DNA of 6,705 bases from an uncultured beta proteobacterium. GTDB lineage: Bacteria > Pseudomonadota > Gammaproteobacteria > Burkholderiales > Rhodocyclaceae. Every line of letters begins with the position of its first letter. Position 1 is the stretch's first letter. The stretch lies in assembly GCA_903933395.1 (NCBI GenBank), contig CAIZKA010000306.1, forward strand, positions 1 to 6,705, written 5' to 3'. Of the stretch, positions 1 through 5,368 are shown piece by piece. The notes beneath the pieces were generated by a model. It made no database searches, was not told where the DNA came from, and saw only the letters and a program-made list of their open reading frames with translations. The position numbers and the translations under genes were made by a program.

Positions 1-69
1 CCCTACGACATCATCTGGTTCACGCCGCGCGCCGAACGCCCCGATCCCTGCCTGGCCTTCGGCAAATAG
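1..69 (+). CDS. C-terminal end of an unrecognised protein (partial)
   Basis: The window opens inside a reading frame (frame 1) that runs for 22 codons and stops at TAG 67-69. The visible tail contains YDIIWFTPRAERPDPCLAFG and has no motif I can assign to a family. GC-rich codon use matches the neighbouring genes, which supports it being coding, but the stretch is very short. It converges on the amtB operon, whose terminator lies about 80 bases downstream. I name no function. Confidence 0.5.
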   Translation, partial: PYDIIWFTPRAERPDPCLAFGK

Positions 70-129
70 ACCCGCCAGGGGATACCGTTCGAACGTCCCG
101 CGCAGACAAACCCAGCAAGGGGATACCGT
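70..129. repeat. Short imperfect direct repeat after the first gene
   Basis: Two copies of a roughly 20-base unit lie 40 bases apart: ACCCGCCAGGGGATACCGT (70-88) and ACCCAGCAAGGGGATACCGT (110-129). They differ by one substitution region and one base of length, and both end in AGGGGATACCGT. The first copy starts inside the stop codon region of the upstream gene. The role is unknown. It may be part of an interspersed intergenic repeat of this genome. Confidence 0.5.
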
Positions 130-147
130 CCTCGCTCCGCTCGGACA

Positions 148-180
148 TAAAAAAATCGGGCGCCGTGATGGGCGCCCGAT
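148..180 (-). terminator. Rho-independent terminator of the porin-glnK-amtB operon
   Basis: On the minus strand a perfect 10-bp stem (ATCGGGCGCC / GGCGCCCGAT, 155-164 with 171-180) closes a 6-base loop and is followed by a run of six to seven T (149-155) and then A. This is the canonical intrinsic-terminator form. It lies about 70 bases past the amtB stop codon in the correct orientation. Read on the plus strand the hairpin has no T tract, so it acts mainly on the amtB side. Confidence 0.93.
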
Positions 181-186
181 GAAGAA

Positions 187-238
187 CCGCAGAGAGGAGT
201 GAGGACCCTCTGCGGGTTGCCCCTTCCTTGCGAAGGGG
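187..238 (-). other. Two extra hairpins in the amtB 3' untranslated region
   Basis: Between the amtB stop and its terminator are two further inverted repeats. The first is a 7-bp stem, CCCCTTC (220-226) with GAAGGGG (232-238), around a 5-base loop. The second is an 8-bp stem, CCGCAGAG (187-194) with CTCTGCGG (208-215), around a 13-base loop. Neither has a T tract, so they are not terminators themselves. They may protect the mRNA 3' end or be remnants of a genome-wide intergenic repeat. Confidence 0.5.
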
Positions 239-252
239 GCGAGGGAGACAGA

Positions 253-1752
253 TCAGTTGTGGTAGGCCGATTCGCCGTGCGAGGTGATGTCCAGACCTTC
301 GCGCTCTTCGTCTTCCGGCACACGCAGGCCGATGAAGATATCGACGATCTTGTAGCAGACGAAAGCCACGGTGCCCGACCAGACCAGGGTCACGCCGACG
401 GCGGTGGCCTGGATCATGACCTGCCCCATGATGTCGTAGTTGTCCGCGACCTTGTTCGCCACGTAGTCGTAGATGCCCGTGCCGCCGAGGCTGGGCGCCG
501 CGAACACGCCGGTGAGGATCGAACCGAGGATGCCGCCGACGCCGTGCACACCGAAGACGTCGAGCGAATCATCCGCGCCGAGTAGCTTCTTCAGGCCATT
601 GACGCCCCACAGGCAGATCACGCCGGCCGCGAGGCCGATCACCAGGGCGCCGACCACGCCGACAAAGCCTGCCGCCGGAGTGATCGCCACGAGGCCGGCG
701 ACGGCGCCGGAAGCGGCACCCAGCATCGAGGGCTTGCCCTTGACCAGCCATTCCACCACCATCCAGGCGGAGGCCGCCATCGCGGTCGCCAGCCAGGTAT
801 TGACGAAGGCCAGTGCCGCCGTGCCGTTGGCTTCCAGCGCCGAACCGGCGTTGAAGCCGAACCAGCCGACCCACAGCAGCGAGGCGCCGATCATGGTCAT
901 CGTCAGCGAGTGCGGCGCCATTGAGTCCTTGCCGTAGCCGACGCGCTTGCCGACCATGAAGGCGCCGATCAGGCCGGCGATCGCGGCGTTGATATGCACC
1001 ACGGTACCGCCGGCGAAGTCGAGCGCGCCCTTCTGGAACAGGTAACCTGCCGTAGCGGTGGCCTTGTCGGCGGCTTCCGCCGTGGTGTAGGGGTCCGGAC
1101 CGGTCCAGTACCAGACCATGTGCGCGATCGGCAGGTAGCTGAAGGTGAACCACAGCACCATGAACAGCAGCACCGCGGAGAACTTGATGCGCTCGGCGAA
1201 GGCGCCGACGATCAGGCCGCAGGTGATGGCCGCGAAAGCGCCCTGGAAGGCCACGTAGATGAATTCGGAAACCACGACGCCCTTGCTGAAGGTGGCGGCG
1301 ACCGAATCCGGCGTAATGCCTTTCAGGAACAGCTTGTCGAGGCTGCCGAAGAAGGCGTTGCCCTCGGTGAAGGCGACGCTGTAGCCATAGATGGCCCACA
1401 GCACGCTGATTACCGAGAAGATGATGAACACCTGCATCAGCACCGCCAGCATGTTCTTGCTGCGCACCAGGCCGCCGTAGAACAGCGCGAGGCCGGGAAT
1501 GCTCATCAGGATGACGAAGGCCGTGGCGACCAGCAGCCAGGCATTGTCGCCCTTGTTGGGCACCGGAGCGGGTGCGGCGGCAGGAGCAGCTGCGGGTGCG
1601 GCGGCAGGTGCCGCAGCAACCGGGGCGGCGGCGGCAGGTGCAGCAGCTGCCGGAGCAGCCGCCGCGGGCTTGTCGTCGGCCCAGGCGCTGGAAGCGCCGC
1701 CGGCGATGCCGACGGCGAGTACCGTCAGCAGTGTAGCGAGTATCTTTCTCAT
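253..1752 (-). CDS. amtB: Ammonium channel AmtB
   Basis: Inner-membrane trimeric channel that binds NH4+ and conducts ammonia, for nitrogen scavenging. The 499-residue product has a signal peptide (residues 1-25, cleavage probably after Ala-Trp-Ala), an Ala/Pro-rich linker (about 29-66), then the Amt core from about residue 67 with multiple hydrophobic helices. Residues of the E. coli channel can be matched by local alignment: Phe-gate residues F173 and F300, W214 and S304 of the recruitment site, D245 in the LDFAGGTVVH motif, and the pore twin histidines H253 and H403 (DVFGVHGV). The C-terminal tail (RVPEDEEREGLDITSHGESAY) is the conserved region that docks GlnK. The loop between W214 and D245 is about 19 residues longer than in E. 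coli. It starts 12 bases after glnK, and its ribosome site AGGGAG (on the minus strand) overlaps the glnK stop TAA, so the two are translationally close. Expression should follow the sigma-54 promoter upstream of the porin. Confidence 0.97.
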   Translation of the reverse strand: MRKILATLLTVLAVGIAGGASSAWADDKPAAAAPAAAAPAAAAPVAAAPAAAPAAAPAAAPAPVPNKGDNAWLLVATAFVILMSIPGLALFYGGLVRSKNMLAVLMQVFIIFSVISVLWAIYGYSVAFTEGNAFFGSLDKLFLKGITPDSVAATFSKGVVVSEFIYVAFQGAFAAITCGLIVGAFAERIKFSAVLLFMVLWFTFSYLPIAHMVWYWTGPDPYTTAEAADKATATAGYLFQKGALDFAGGTVVHINAAIAGLIGAFMVGKRVGYGKDSMAPHSLTMTMIGASLLWVGWFGFNAGSALEANGTAALAFVNTWLATAMAASAWMVVEWLVKGKPSMLGAASGAVAGLVAITPAAGFVGVVGALVIGLAAGVICLWGVNGLKKLLGADDSLDVFGVHGVGGILGSILTGVFAAPSLGGTGIYDYVANKVADNYDIMGQVMIQATAVGVTLVWSGTVAFVCYKIVDIFIGLRVPEDEEREGLDITSHGESAYHN

Positions 1753-1764
1753 GTTGGCTCTCCC

Positions 1765-2103
1765 TTACAGGGCTTCCTCACCGGTTTCACCGGTGCGGAT
1801 GCGGATGACTTGTTCGACGTCGAAGACGAAAATCTTGCCATCGCCGATCTTGCCGGTGCTGGCGGATTTTTCGATGGTTTCGATGACCTGGTCCACCATG
1901 TCGTCGCGGATGGCCGCTTCGACCTTGACCTTGGGCAGAAAATCGACGACGTATTCGGCGCCGCGATAGAGCTCGGTATGACCTTTCTGCCGGCCGAACC
2001 CCTTGACCTCGGTAACGGTGATCCCCTGCACGCCTACGGCGGCGAGGGCCTCGCGTACCTCGTCAAGCTTGAATGGCTTGATGATGGCGGTGACGAGTTT
2101 CAT
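1765..2103 (-). CDS. glnK: Nitrogen regulatory P-II protein GlnK
   Basis: Small cytoplasmic trimeric signal protein that senses 2-oxoglutarate and ATP/ADP, is uridylylated by GlnD, and blocks AmtB by inserting its T-loop when nitrogen is sufficient. The product has the standard 112 residues. P-II signature 1 is YRGAEY at 46-51, with the uridylylation site Tyr51; signature 2 is TGKIGDGKIFVF at 83-94; the nucleotide-contact residues K90, R101 and R103 are present. The MKLVT start, the EEAL C-terminus and the location next to amtB favour GlnK over GlnB; Asp54 is more GlnB-like. The start at 2103 is set by the family N-terminus and by an AAAGGA ribosome site 7 bases upstream. An in-frame extension upstream to 2334 would read antisense-type sequence within the porin gene and is rejected. 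I saw no separate sigma-54 promoter directly upstream, so it is probably transcribed with the porin. Confidence 0.97.
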   Translation of the reverse strand: MKLVTAIIKPFKLDEVREALAAVGVQGITVTEVKGFGRQKGHTELYRGAEYVVDFLPKVKVEAAIRDDMVDQVIETIEKSASTGKIGDGKIFVFDVEQVIRIRTGETGEEAL

Positions 2104-2148
2104 GGCTGATTCCTTTGTGATTTGGAGGAGGTTGGGTAAATTTGATGC

Positions 2149-2182
2149 ATCCCGCCGACGCCGGCCGGGTCGCCGGCGGGAT
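2149..2182 (-). other. GC-rich hairpin between porin and glnK
   Basis: A perfect 9-bp inverted repeat (ATCCCGCCG at 2149-2157, CGGCGGGAT at 2174-2182), with further partial pairing inside, lies 13 bases after the porin stop codon. In the direction of transcription it is followed by GCATCAAATTT and not by a T tract, so it is a poor intrinsic terminator. It could cause partial termination, or mark an RNA-processing or stabilising site that sets the porin to glnK-amtB expression ratio. Confidence 0.55.
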
Positions 2183-2195
2183 TGTTCAGATGCGA

Positions 2196-3080
2196 TTAGA
2201 AGGACTTGGAAACGGATACGACCAGGGTGCTGTCGCCGGCATTCTTGGTATGGCTGCCGAAGTTGATCACGCCTGCCACATCCGAATTGGAATTGGTGAA
2301 GCAGTACGGCTGGTAAGTCGCTGCGCCACGGCACTTGCCGTCGGCATTGGTATCGATATAGGAGACGGCGAAAACCCAGCCATTGATATCCTTGGTCACG
2401 CCGAGCTTCCAGTCGGTGTAGTCGCCGTTATGGACGTTCTCCAGGTTCAGCAGGCCGACATGGCCGTTGATGCCCCAGCCATTGCCGAGGTCATAGGTCG
2501 CACCGAGATCGAGGTAGCTCGAGCCCTTGGTGCTCTTGCCCGTGGAGGCACCTACCGAATTCACGCCGCGCAGCGAAAAGTAATCGTCGACCGCGTAGGA
2601 GTATTTGGCGGAGAGGAACTTCCAGGTGCCGCCGATGTAGAGTTCCTTGTTGTTGACCACGCCCGAATTGGCACCGACGCCAAGTCCGCGAGCTTCGGAA
2701 CCCGGGTAGTAGTAATAGATCGCACCGACGTCAAGACCGAAATCACCGAAGGTGGCCTTGTAGCCGCCGTAGAAATCCATTTCCAGGTTGCCGTCGGGGA
2801 AGCCTGCGCCGGAACTGACGTTCGAGTTCCAGTTGCCGACGTAGAAGCCGCTCGAATGGGAGTAATCGATGCCGCCTTGCAGCGCCGGCTTTTCGAAGGT
2901 CTGCGTGATGCCGCGGAAGCGGTAATCCGTAGTGATCATGAGGTTGCCGGTGATGGTGTGCGGGCTGGCCGGGGCGGCCGCGGCCGCGGGAGCAGCGGCA
3001 GGCGCGGCGGTCTGAGCCATGACGGCAGAGGGTATGGAAAAGAGGCCGGTGATTGCGGCCGCGATGAGAGTCTTGCGCAT
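2196..3080 (-). CDS. TorF-family putative outer-membrane porin
   Basis: Predicted outer-membrane beta-barrel of the TorF / Gcw_chp family (Pfam PF09694, TIGR02001 type), 294 residues. Residues 1-22 form a clear signal peptide (MRKTL, then a hydrophobic core, cleaved after VMA). An Ala/Pro-rich spacer follows at about 25-40. The family opening motif is at about 45-60 (GNLMITTDYRFRGITQT), then alternating aromatic/glycine strands (for example GFYVGNWNSNV and DFYGGYKATFGDFGLDVGAIYYYYPG), ending in a terminal Phe as expected for BAM-assembled barrels. Cys250 and Cys260 lie close together in a probable loop and could form a disulfide. The start at 3080 is chosen because it begins the signal peptide and has AGGAG 7 bases upstream; the longer frame from 3188 would run through the sigma-54 promoter. 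It is first in the operon with glnK-amtB, which suggests a part in nitrogen-compound uptake (inference); its substrate is unknown. Confidence 0.88.
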   Translation of the reverse strand: MRKTLIAAAITGLFSIPSAVMAQTAAPAAAPAAAAAPASPHTITGNLMITTDYRFRGITQTFEKPALQGGIDYSHSSGFYVGNWNSNVSSGAGFPDGNLEMDFYGGYKATFGDFGLDVGAIYYYYPGSEARGLGVGANSGVVNNKELYIGGTWKFLSAKYSYAVDDYFSLRGVNSVGASTGKSTKGSSYLDLGATYDLGNGWGINGHVGLLNLENVHNGDYTDWKLGVTKDINGWVFAVSYIDTNADGKCRGAATYQPYCFTNSNSDVAGVINFGSHTKNAGDSTLVVSVSKSF

Positions 3081-3087
3081 GGTTATG

Positions 3088-3092
3088 CTCCT
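3088..3092 (-). promoter_or_regulatory. Ribosome binding site of the porin
   Basis: On the minus strand AGGAG lies 7 bases before the ATG at 3080. This strong Shine-Dalgarno match decides the porin start and agrees with the signal peptide beginning there. Confidence 0.85.
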
Positions 3093-3127
3093 GGGAAGAA
3101 TTGATAAAAGATTTACAGCCTCATCTA

Positions 3128-3143
3128 TGCAGAGACCGTGCCA
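3128..3143 (-). promoter_or_regulatory. Sigma-54 (RpoN) promoter of porin-glnK-amtB
   Basis: The minus strand reads TGGCACGGTCTCTGCA. Against the sigma-54 consensus TGGCACG-N4-TTGCW it matches at every defined position except one (C for the first T of TTGCW). The invariant GG (-24) and GC (-12) are exactly 10 bases apart. Counting from the -12 element, transcription would start near 3117, giving a leader of about 37 bases before the porin ATG. Location, orientation and the nitrogen genes downstream all agree. Confidence 0.85.
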
Positions 3144-3205
3144 GCCATTAATTTCCTTATTTTTCATAAAGATGGATACGTGCTGCAACGCAACATCGGC
3201 AGCTT

Positions 3206-3222
3206 CGCACCAAACCGAGTCA
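3206..3222. promoter_or_regulatory. Weak second NtrC half-site
   Basis: CGCACC (3206-3211) is a perfect NtrC-type half-site, but its partner GAGTCA (3217-3222) is degenerate and matches only three of six positions. Its centre is 32 bp from the centre of the strong site, three helical turns, which is the spacing of the paired NtrC enhancer sites at E. coli glnA. The spacing, more than the sequence, is the reason to list it. Confidence 0.35.
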
Positions 3223-3237
3223 AAAACTTGTCAATGG

Positions 3238-3254
3238 CGCACTAAGGTGGTGCG
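3238..3254. promoter_or_regulatory. NtrC-type enhancer site
   Basis: CGCACTAAGGTGGTGCG is a 17-base dyad with the arrangement of NtrC sites (GCACY-N5-GGTGC): CGCACT, five bases, GGTGCG. It differs from the perfect palindrome by one base in the core arms and closely resembles E. coli glnA enhancer half-sites. It is centred about 129 bp upstream of the predicted sigma-54 start, a normal enhancer distance. Binding by NtrC is inferred; the regulator gene is not in the window. Confidence 0.7.
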
Positions 3255-3288
3255 GCGGGTTTGATGGCCGCGGTGCCGAACCTCGCTG

Positions 3289-3297
3289 TGCTAGACT
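3289..3297 (+). promoter_or_regulatory. Possible extended -10 promoter for ubiK-comM
   Basis: TGC-TAGACT fits an extended -10 (TGn followed by a 4/6 match to TATAAT) about 100 bases before the ubiK start. No good -35 is found 16-18 bases upstream. It is offered only as the best candidate in the region. Confidence 0.25.
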
Positions 3298-3394
3298 TTA
3301 GCTCCGGCCGCTTCCCTTAACGCCGATGGAGCCGGCGTTAGCCTTCACTGAAACAAGAAGACGTTTTCTTCGTCAACGCAAAGCACCCAACGCC

Positions 3395-3658
3395 ATGCTG
3401 AATCCCAAATTGCTCGATGAAATGTCCGCCCGCGTGTCCTCCCTGCTGGCGGCGACGCCAGCCGGCGACATCGAGAAGAACATGCGCGCCGCGCTTGCCG
3501 GCGTATTCGCCAAACTGGATCTCGTGACCCGCGAAGAATTCGACGTGCAACGCGAGGTTCTGAGCCGCACGCGAGCCAGGCTGGAAGCGCTCGAAGCGAG
3601 CATCGCCGAACTCGAAACCCGCGGCCGGAAATCCGCGCCCGACCCGACGCCGAAGTAA
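3395..3658 (+). CDS. ubiK: Ubiquinone biosynthesis accessory factor UbiK (BMFP family)
   Basis: Small cytoplasmic or peripheral membrane protein of the BMFP family (PF04380, formerly YqiC) that partners UbiJ in the soluble ubiquinone-synthesis complex. The 87-residue product has the family layout: an N-terminal amphipathic helix (about 1-20), the conserved core DIEKNMRAALAGVFAKLDLV (25-44) followed by TREEFDVQREVLSRTR (45-60), and a C-terminal coiled coil rich in Leu/Glu/Ala (about 52-76) ending in a charged Pro-rich tail. The ATG at 3395 is preferred because family members begin just before this first helix; the in-frame ATG at 3326 would add 23 residues without family resemblance. No strong Shine-Dalgarno sequence is visible before 3395. 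comM follows 7 bases after the stop, so the two are probably one transcript. Confidence 0.85.
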   Translation: MLNPKLLDEMSARVSSLLAATPAGDIEKNMRAALAGVFAKLDLVTREEFDVQREVLSRTRARLEALEASIAELETRGRKSAPDPTPK

Positions 3659-3665
3659 AGGCTCA

Positions 3666-5189
3666 ATGTCGCTCGCCGTTCTCCGCTCGCGGGCGCTGGC
3701 GGGCCTCGCAGCCCCGGAAGTGACGGTCGAAGTCCATCTTGCCGCCGGCCTGCCCTCCTTCACCCTGGTCGGCCTGCCCGACACCGAAGTCAAGGAAGCC
3801 CGCGACCGCGTGCGCGCCGCGATCCAGAATTGCGGCTTCGAGTTCCCGCAGCGGCGCATCACCGCCAATCTTGCCCCGGCCGACCTGCCCAAGGAATCGG
3901 GCCGCTTCGACCTGCCGATCGCGCTAGGCATCCTGATCGCCTCGGGGCAGATCAAGGCGCCGAAACTGGACGCCCACGAATTCGCCGGCGAACTTGCCCT
4001 CTCCGGCGATCTGCGCGCGGTGCGCGGCACGCTGGCCATGTGCGCCGCGATCCGCCATGAAGCCGGGCCGCAACACAAGCCGGCACGGGCCTTCGTCCTG
4101 CCCCTGGCGAGCGCACCCGAAGCCGCCCTGATCGAGGGCATGGACATCCTGCCGGCGCAAAACCTGCTGCAGGTCTGCGCCCATCTCGCCGGACGCGAAA
4201 GCCTGACGCCCTTCGCCGTACCGCCGGCGCCGACTTCTGCCCACTATCCCGATCTCGCCGAGGTCAAGGGCCAGGCGCAGGCCAAGCGTGCGCTCGAAGT
4301 TGCAGCTGCAGGCGGGCATTCACTCCTGATGAGCGGCCCGCCCGGCGCCGGCAAGTCGATGCTGGCGCAGCGCCTGCCGGGGCTCTTGCCGCCGATGACC
4401 CATGCCGAGGCGCTGGAATCCGCCGCGGTACATTCGCTGGCCGGCAGTTTCAAGCTGGAACAGTGGCGGCAACGGCCGTTTCGCGCCCCGCACCACTCGG
4501 CCTCGAGCGCCGCACTGGTCGGCGGCGGCGGCACACCGCGCCCCGGGGAGATTTCGCTGGCGCACAACGGCGCGCTGTTCCTCGACGAGTTGCCCGAGTT
4601 CCAGCGCGGCGTGCTGGAAGCCCTGCGCGAGCCTCTCGAAACCGGGCATATCCACATCGCCCGCGCCGCACGCCGCGCCGAATTTCCCGCCCGCTTCCAA
4701 CTCGTGGCGGCGATGAATCCCTGTCCCTGTGGCTGGCTCGGCGCTGCCAACGGCAAGTGCCGCTGCACGCCGGACCAGGTCGCCCGCTACCGCGGCAAGC
4801 TGTCCGGACCGCTGCTCGACCGCATCGACCTCATGCTCGAAGTGCCGGCCGTCGATGAGGCCGACCTCGCCGCGCGCGGCGACGGCGAAGCCTCGGCCAC
4901 GGTGCGCGCCCGGGTAGCCGTGGCGCGCGCCCGTCAGCTTGCCCGCCAGGGCAAGGCCAACGCCCGGCTCTCGCCCGACGAAGTCGACCGCCATTGCCTC
5001 CCGGACTGCGCCGGCGCGGCGCTGCTCAAGCGCGCGATGCAGCAACTCGGACTCACCGCGCGGGCTTATCATCGCATCCTCAAGGTCGCACGCACGATTG
5101 CCGACCTTGCCGGTCTGCCCGACGGCGCGCCGCTGTCCGCCGCGCACATCGCCGAGGCCGTCCACTACCGGCGCGGCCTTGCCAACTGA
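3666..5189 (+). CDS. comM: ComM / YifB-type AAA+ ATPase (Mg-chelatase-like)
   Basis: Hexameric AAA+ helicase that promotes branch migration when incoming DNA is integrated during natural transformation; long annotated as 'magnesium chelatase family'. The 507-residue length matches E. coli ComM/YifB. Domains in order: N-terminal ChlI-like domain (about 20-140, with VGLPDTEVKEARDRVRAAI and NLAPADLPKESGRFDLPIA), AAA+ core (about 190-395) and C-terminal Mg_chelatase_C domain (about 405-505). Visible motifs are Walker A GPPGAGKS (224-231), RAPHHSAS (273-280), Walker B ALFLDELPEF (303-312; D307, E308), sensor-1 N351, a four-cysteine cluster (C353, C355, C365, C367), the Arg in SGPLLDRIDL (R386) and a sensor-2-like C-terminal helix (GLTARAYHRILKVARTIADL, 462-481). 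All ATPase residues are intact. The start at 3666 matches the family N-terminus MSLAVLRSRA; AAAGG lies only 4 bases before it, a short spacing, so translation may be helped by coupling to ubiK. Confidence 0.95.
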   Translation: MSLAVLRSRALAGLAAPEVTVEVHLAAGLPSFTLVGLPDTEVKEARDRVRAAIQNCGFEFPQRRITANLAPADLPKESGRFDLPIALGILIASGQIKAPKLDAHEFAGELALSGDLRAVRGTLAMCAAIRHEAGPQHKPARAFVLPLASAPEAALIEGMDILPAQNLLQVCAHLAGRESLTPFAVPPAPTSAHYPDLAEVKGQAQAKRALEVAAAGGHSLLMSGPPGAGKSMLAQRLPGLLPPMTHAEALESAAVHSLAGSFKLEQWRQRPFRAPHHSASSAALVGGGGTPRPGEISLAHNGALFLDELPEFQRGVLEALREPLETGHIHIARAARRAEFPARFQLVAAMNPCPCGWLGAANGKCRCTPDQVARYRGKLSGPLLDRIDLMLEVPAVDEADLAARGDGEASATVRARVAVARARQLARQGKANARLSPDEVDRHCLPDCAGAALLKRAMQQLGLTARAYHRILKVARTIADLAGLPDGAPLSAAHIAEAVHYRRGLAN

Positions 5190-5277
5190 CGCCCATGACT
5201 TCGATGAACCGCACCGACTCATGAATTTCTTAGCTTTCGTTGCGCCACGGGCTGGCAAATGGGCCCGCCCCTCCCAT

Positions 5278-5295
5278 CCTCCCCTCACGGGGAGG
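5278..5295. repeat. Hairpin in the comM-kinase intergenic region
   Basis: CCTCCCC (5278-5284) pairs with GGGGAGG (5289-5295) around a 4-base loop, 88 bases after the comM stop. There is no T tract on the plus side, so as a terminator it is weak. Together with the CTCGCTGCGCTCGG string that follows at 5307-5320, it looks like an interspersed intergenic repeat; a near-identical string, CTCGCTCCGCTCGG, occurs at 131-144 in the other intergenic region. Confidence 0.4.
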
Positions 5296-5356
5296 CTACT
5301 GATCAGCTCGCTGCGCTCGGCCGTTATTAAGCGCGTCTGCCGTGGCAATTGACGCT

Positions 5357-5361
5357 AAGGA
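5357..5361 (+). promoter_or_regulatory. Ribosome binding site favouring a TTG start for the histidine kinase
   Basis: AAGGA lies 7 bases before the TTG at 5369, a textbook Shine-Dalgarno spacing. The only other upstream in-frame start, GTG at 5342, has no purine-rich site before it. Confidence 0.55.
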
Positions 5362-5368
5362 TCCGCTC

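Larger units (their letters stand above)
3081..3394. other. Divergent intergenic regulatory region between the porin operon and ubiK
   Basis: This 314-base stretch has lower GC than its surroundings near the porin side (for example 3148-3170 is AT-rich). It holds the sigma-54 promoter and NtrC-type sites for the minus-strand operon, and a probable promoter for ubiK-comM on the plus strand. The porin leader would be about 37 bases. I see no convincing protein-coding gene or structured RNA here; the open frames across it do not match known families and lack ribosome sites. Confidence 0.7.

Noticed and set aside
1559..1670. Tandem repeat array of possible CRISPR or satellite type
   Set aside because: It encodes the Ala/Pro linker in frame with amtB; repeats are short GC-rich codon runs without unique spacers.
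994..2109. Long plus-strand open frame (371 codons) opposite amtB and glnK
   Set aside because: It is antisense to two clearly recognised genes, has a composition typical of a GC-rich shadow frame, and shows no family resemblance.
2104..2195. A second sigma-54 promoter directly before glnK
   Set aside because: I looked for GG-N10-GC in the right orientation; the nearest candidates have 12-base spacing or lack the GC, so none is credible.
3081..3188. Upstream extension of the porin to an ATG at 3188
   Set aside because: It would place 36 residues before a perfect signal peptide and run through the sigma-54 promoter; AGGAG supports the start at 3080.
5278..5295. Intrinsic terminator for comM
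   Set aside because: The stem is good but no T tract follows, so it is listed only as a hairpin or repeat.
4320..5348. Minus-strand open frame (342 codons) opposite comM
   Set aside because: It mirrors the comM coding strand, whose AAA+ motifs are all intact; low-complexity Arg/Gly/Ala composition and no ribosome site.
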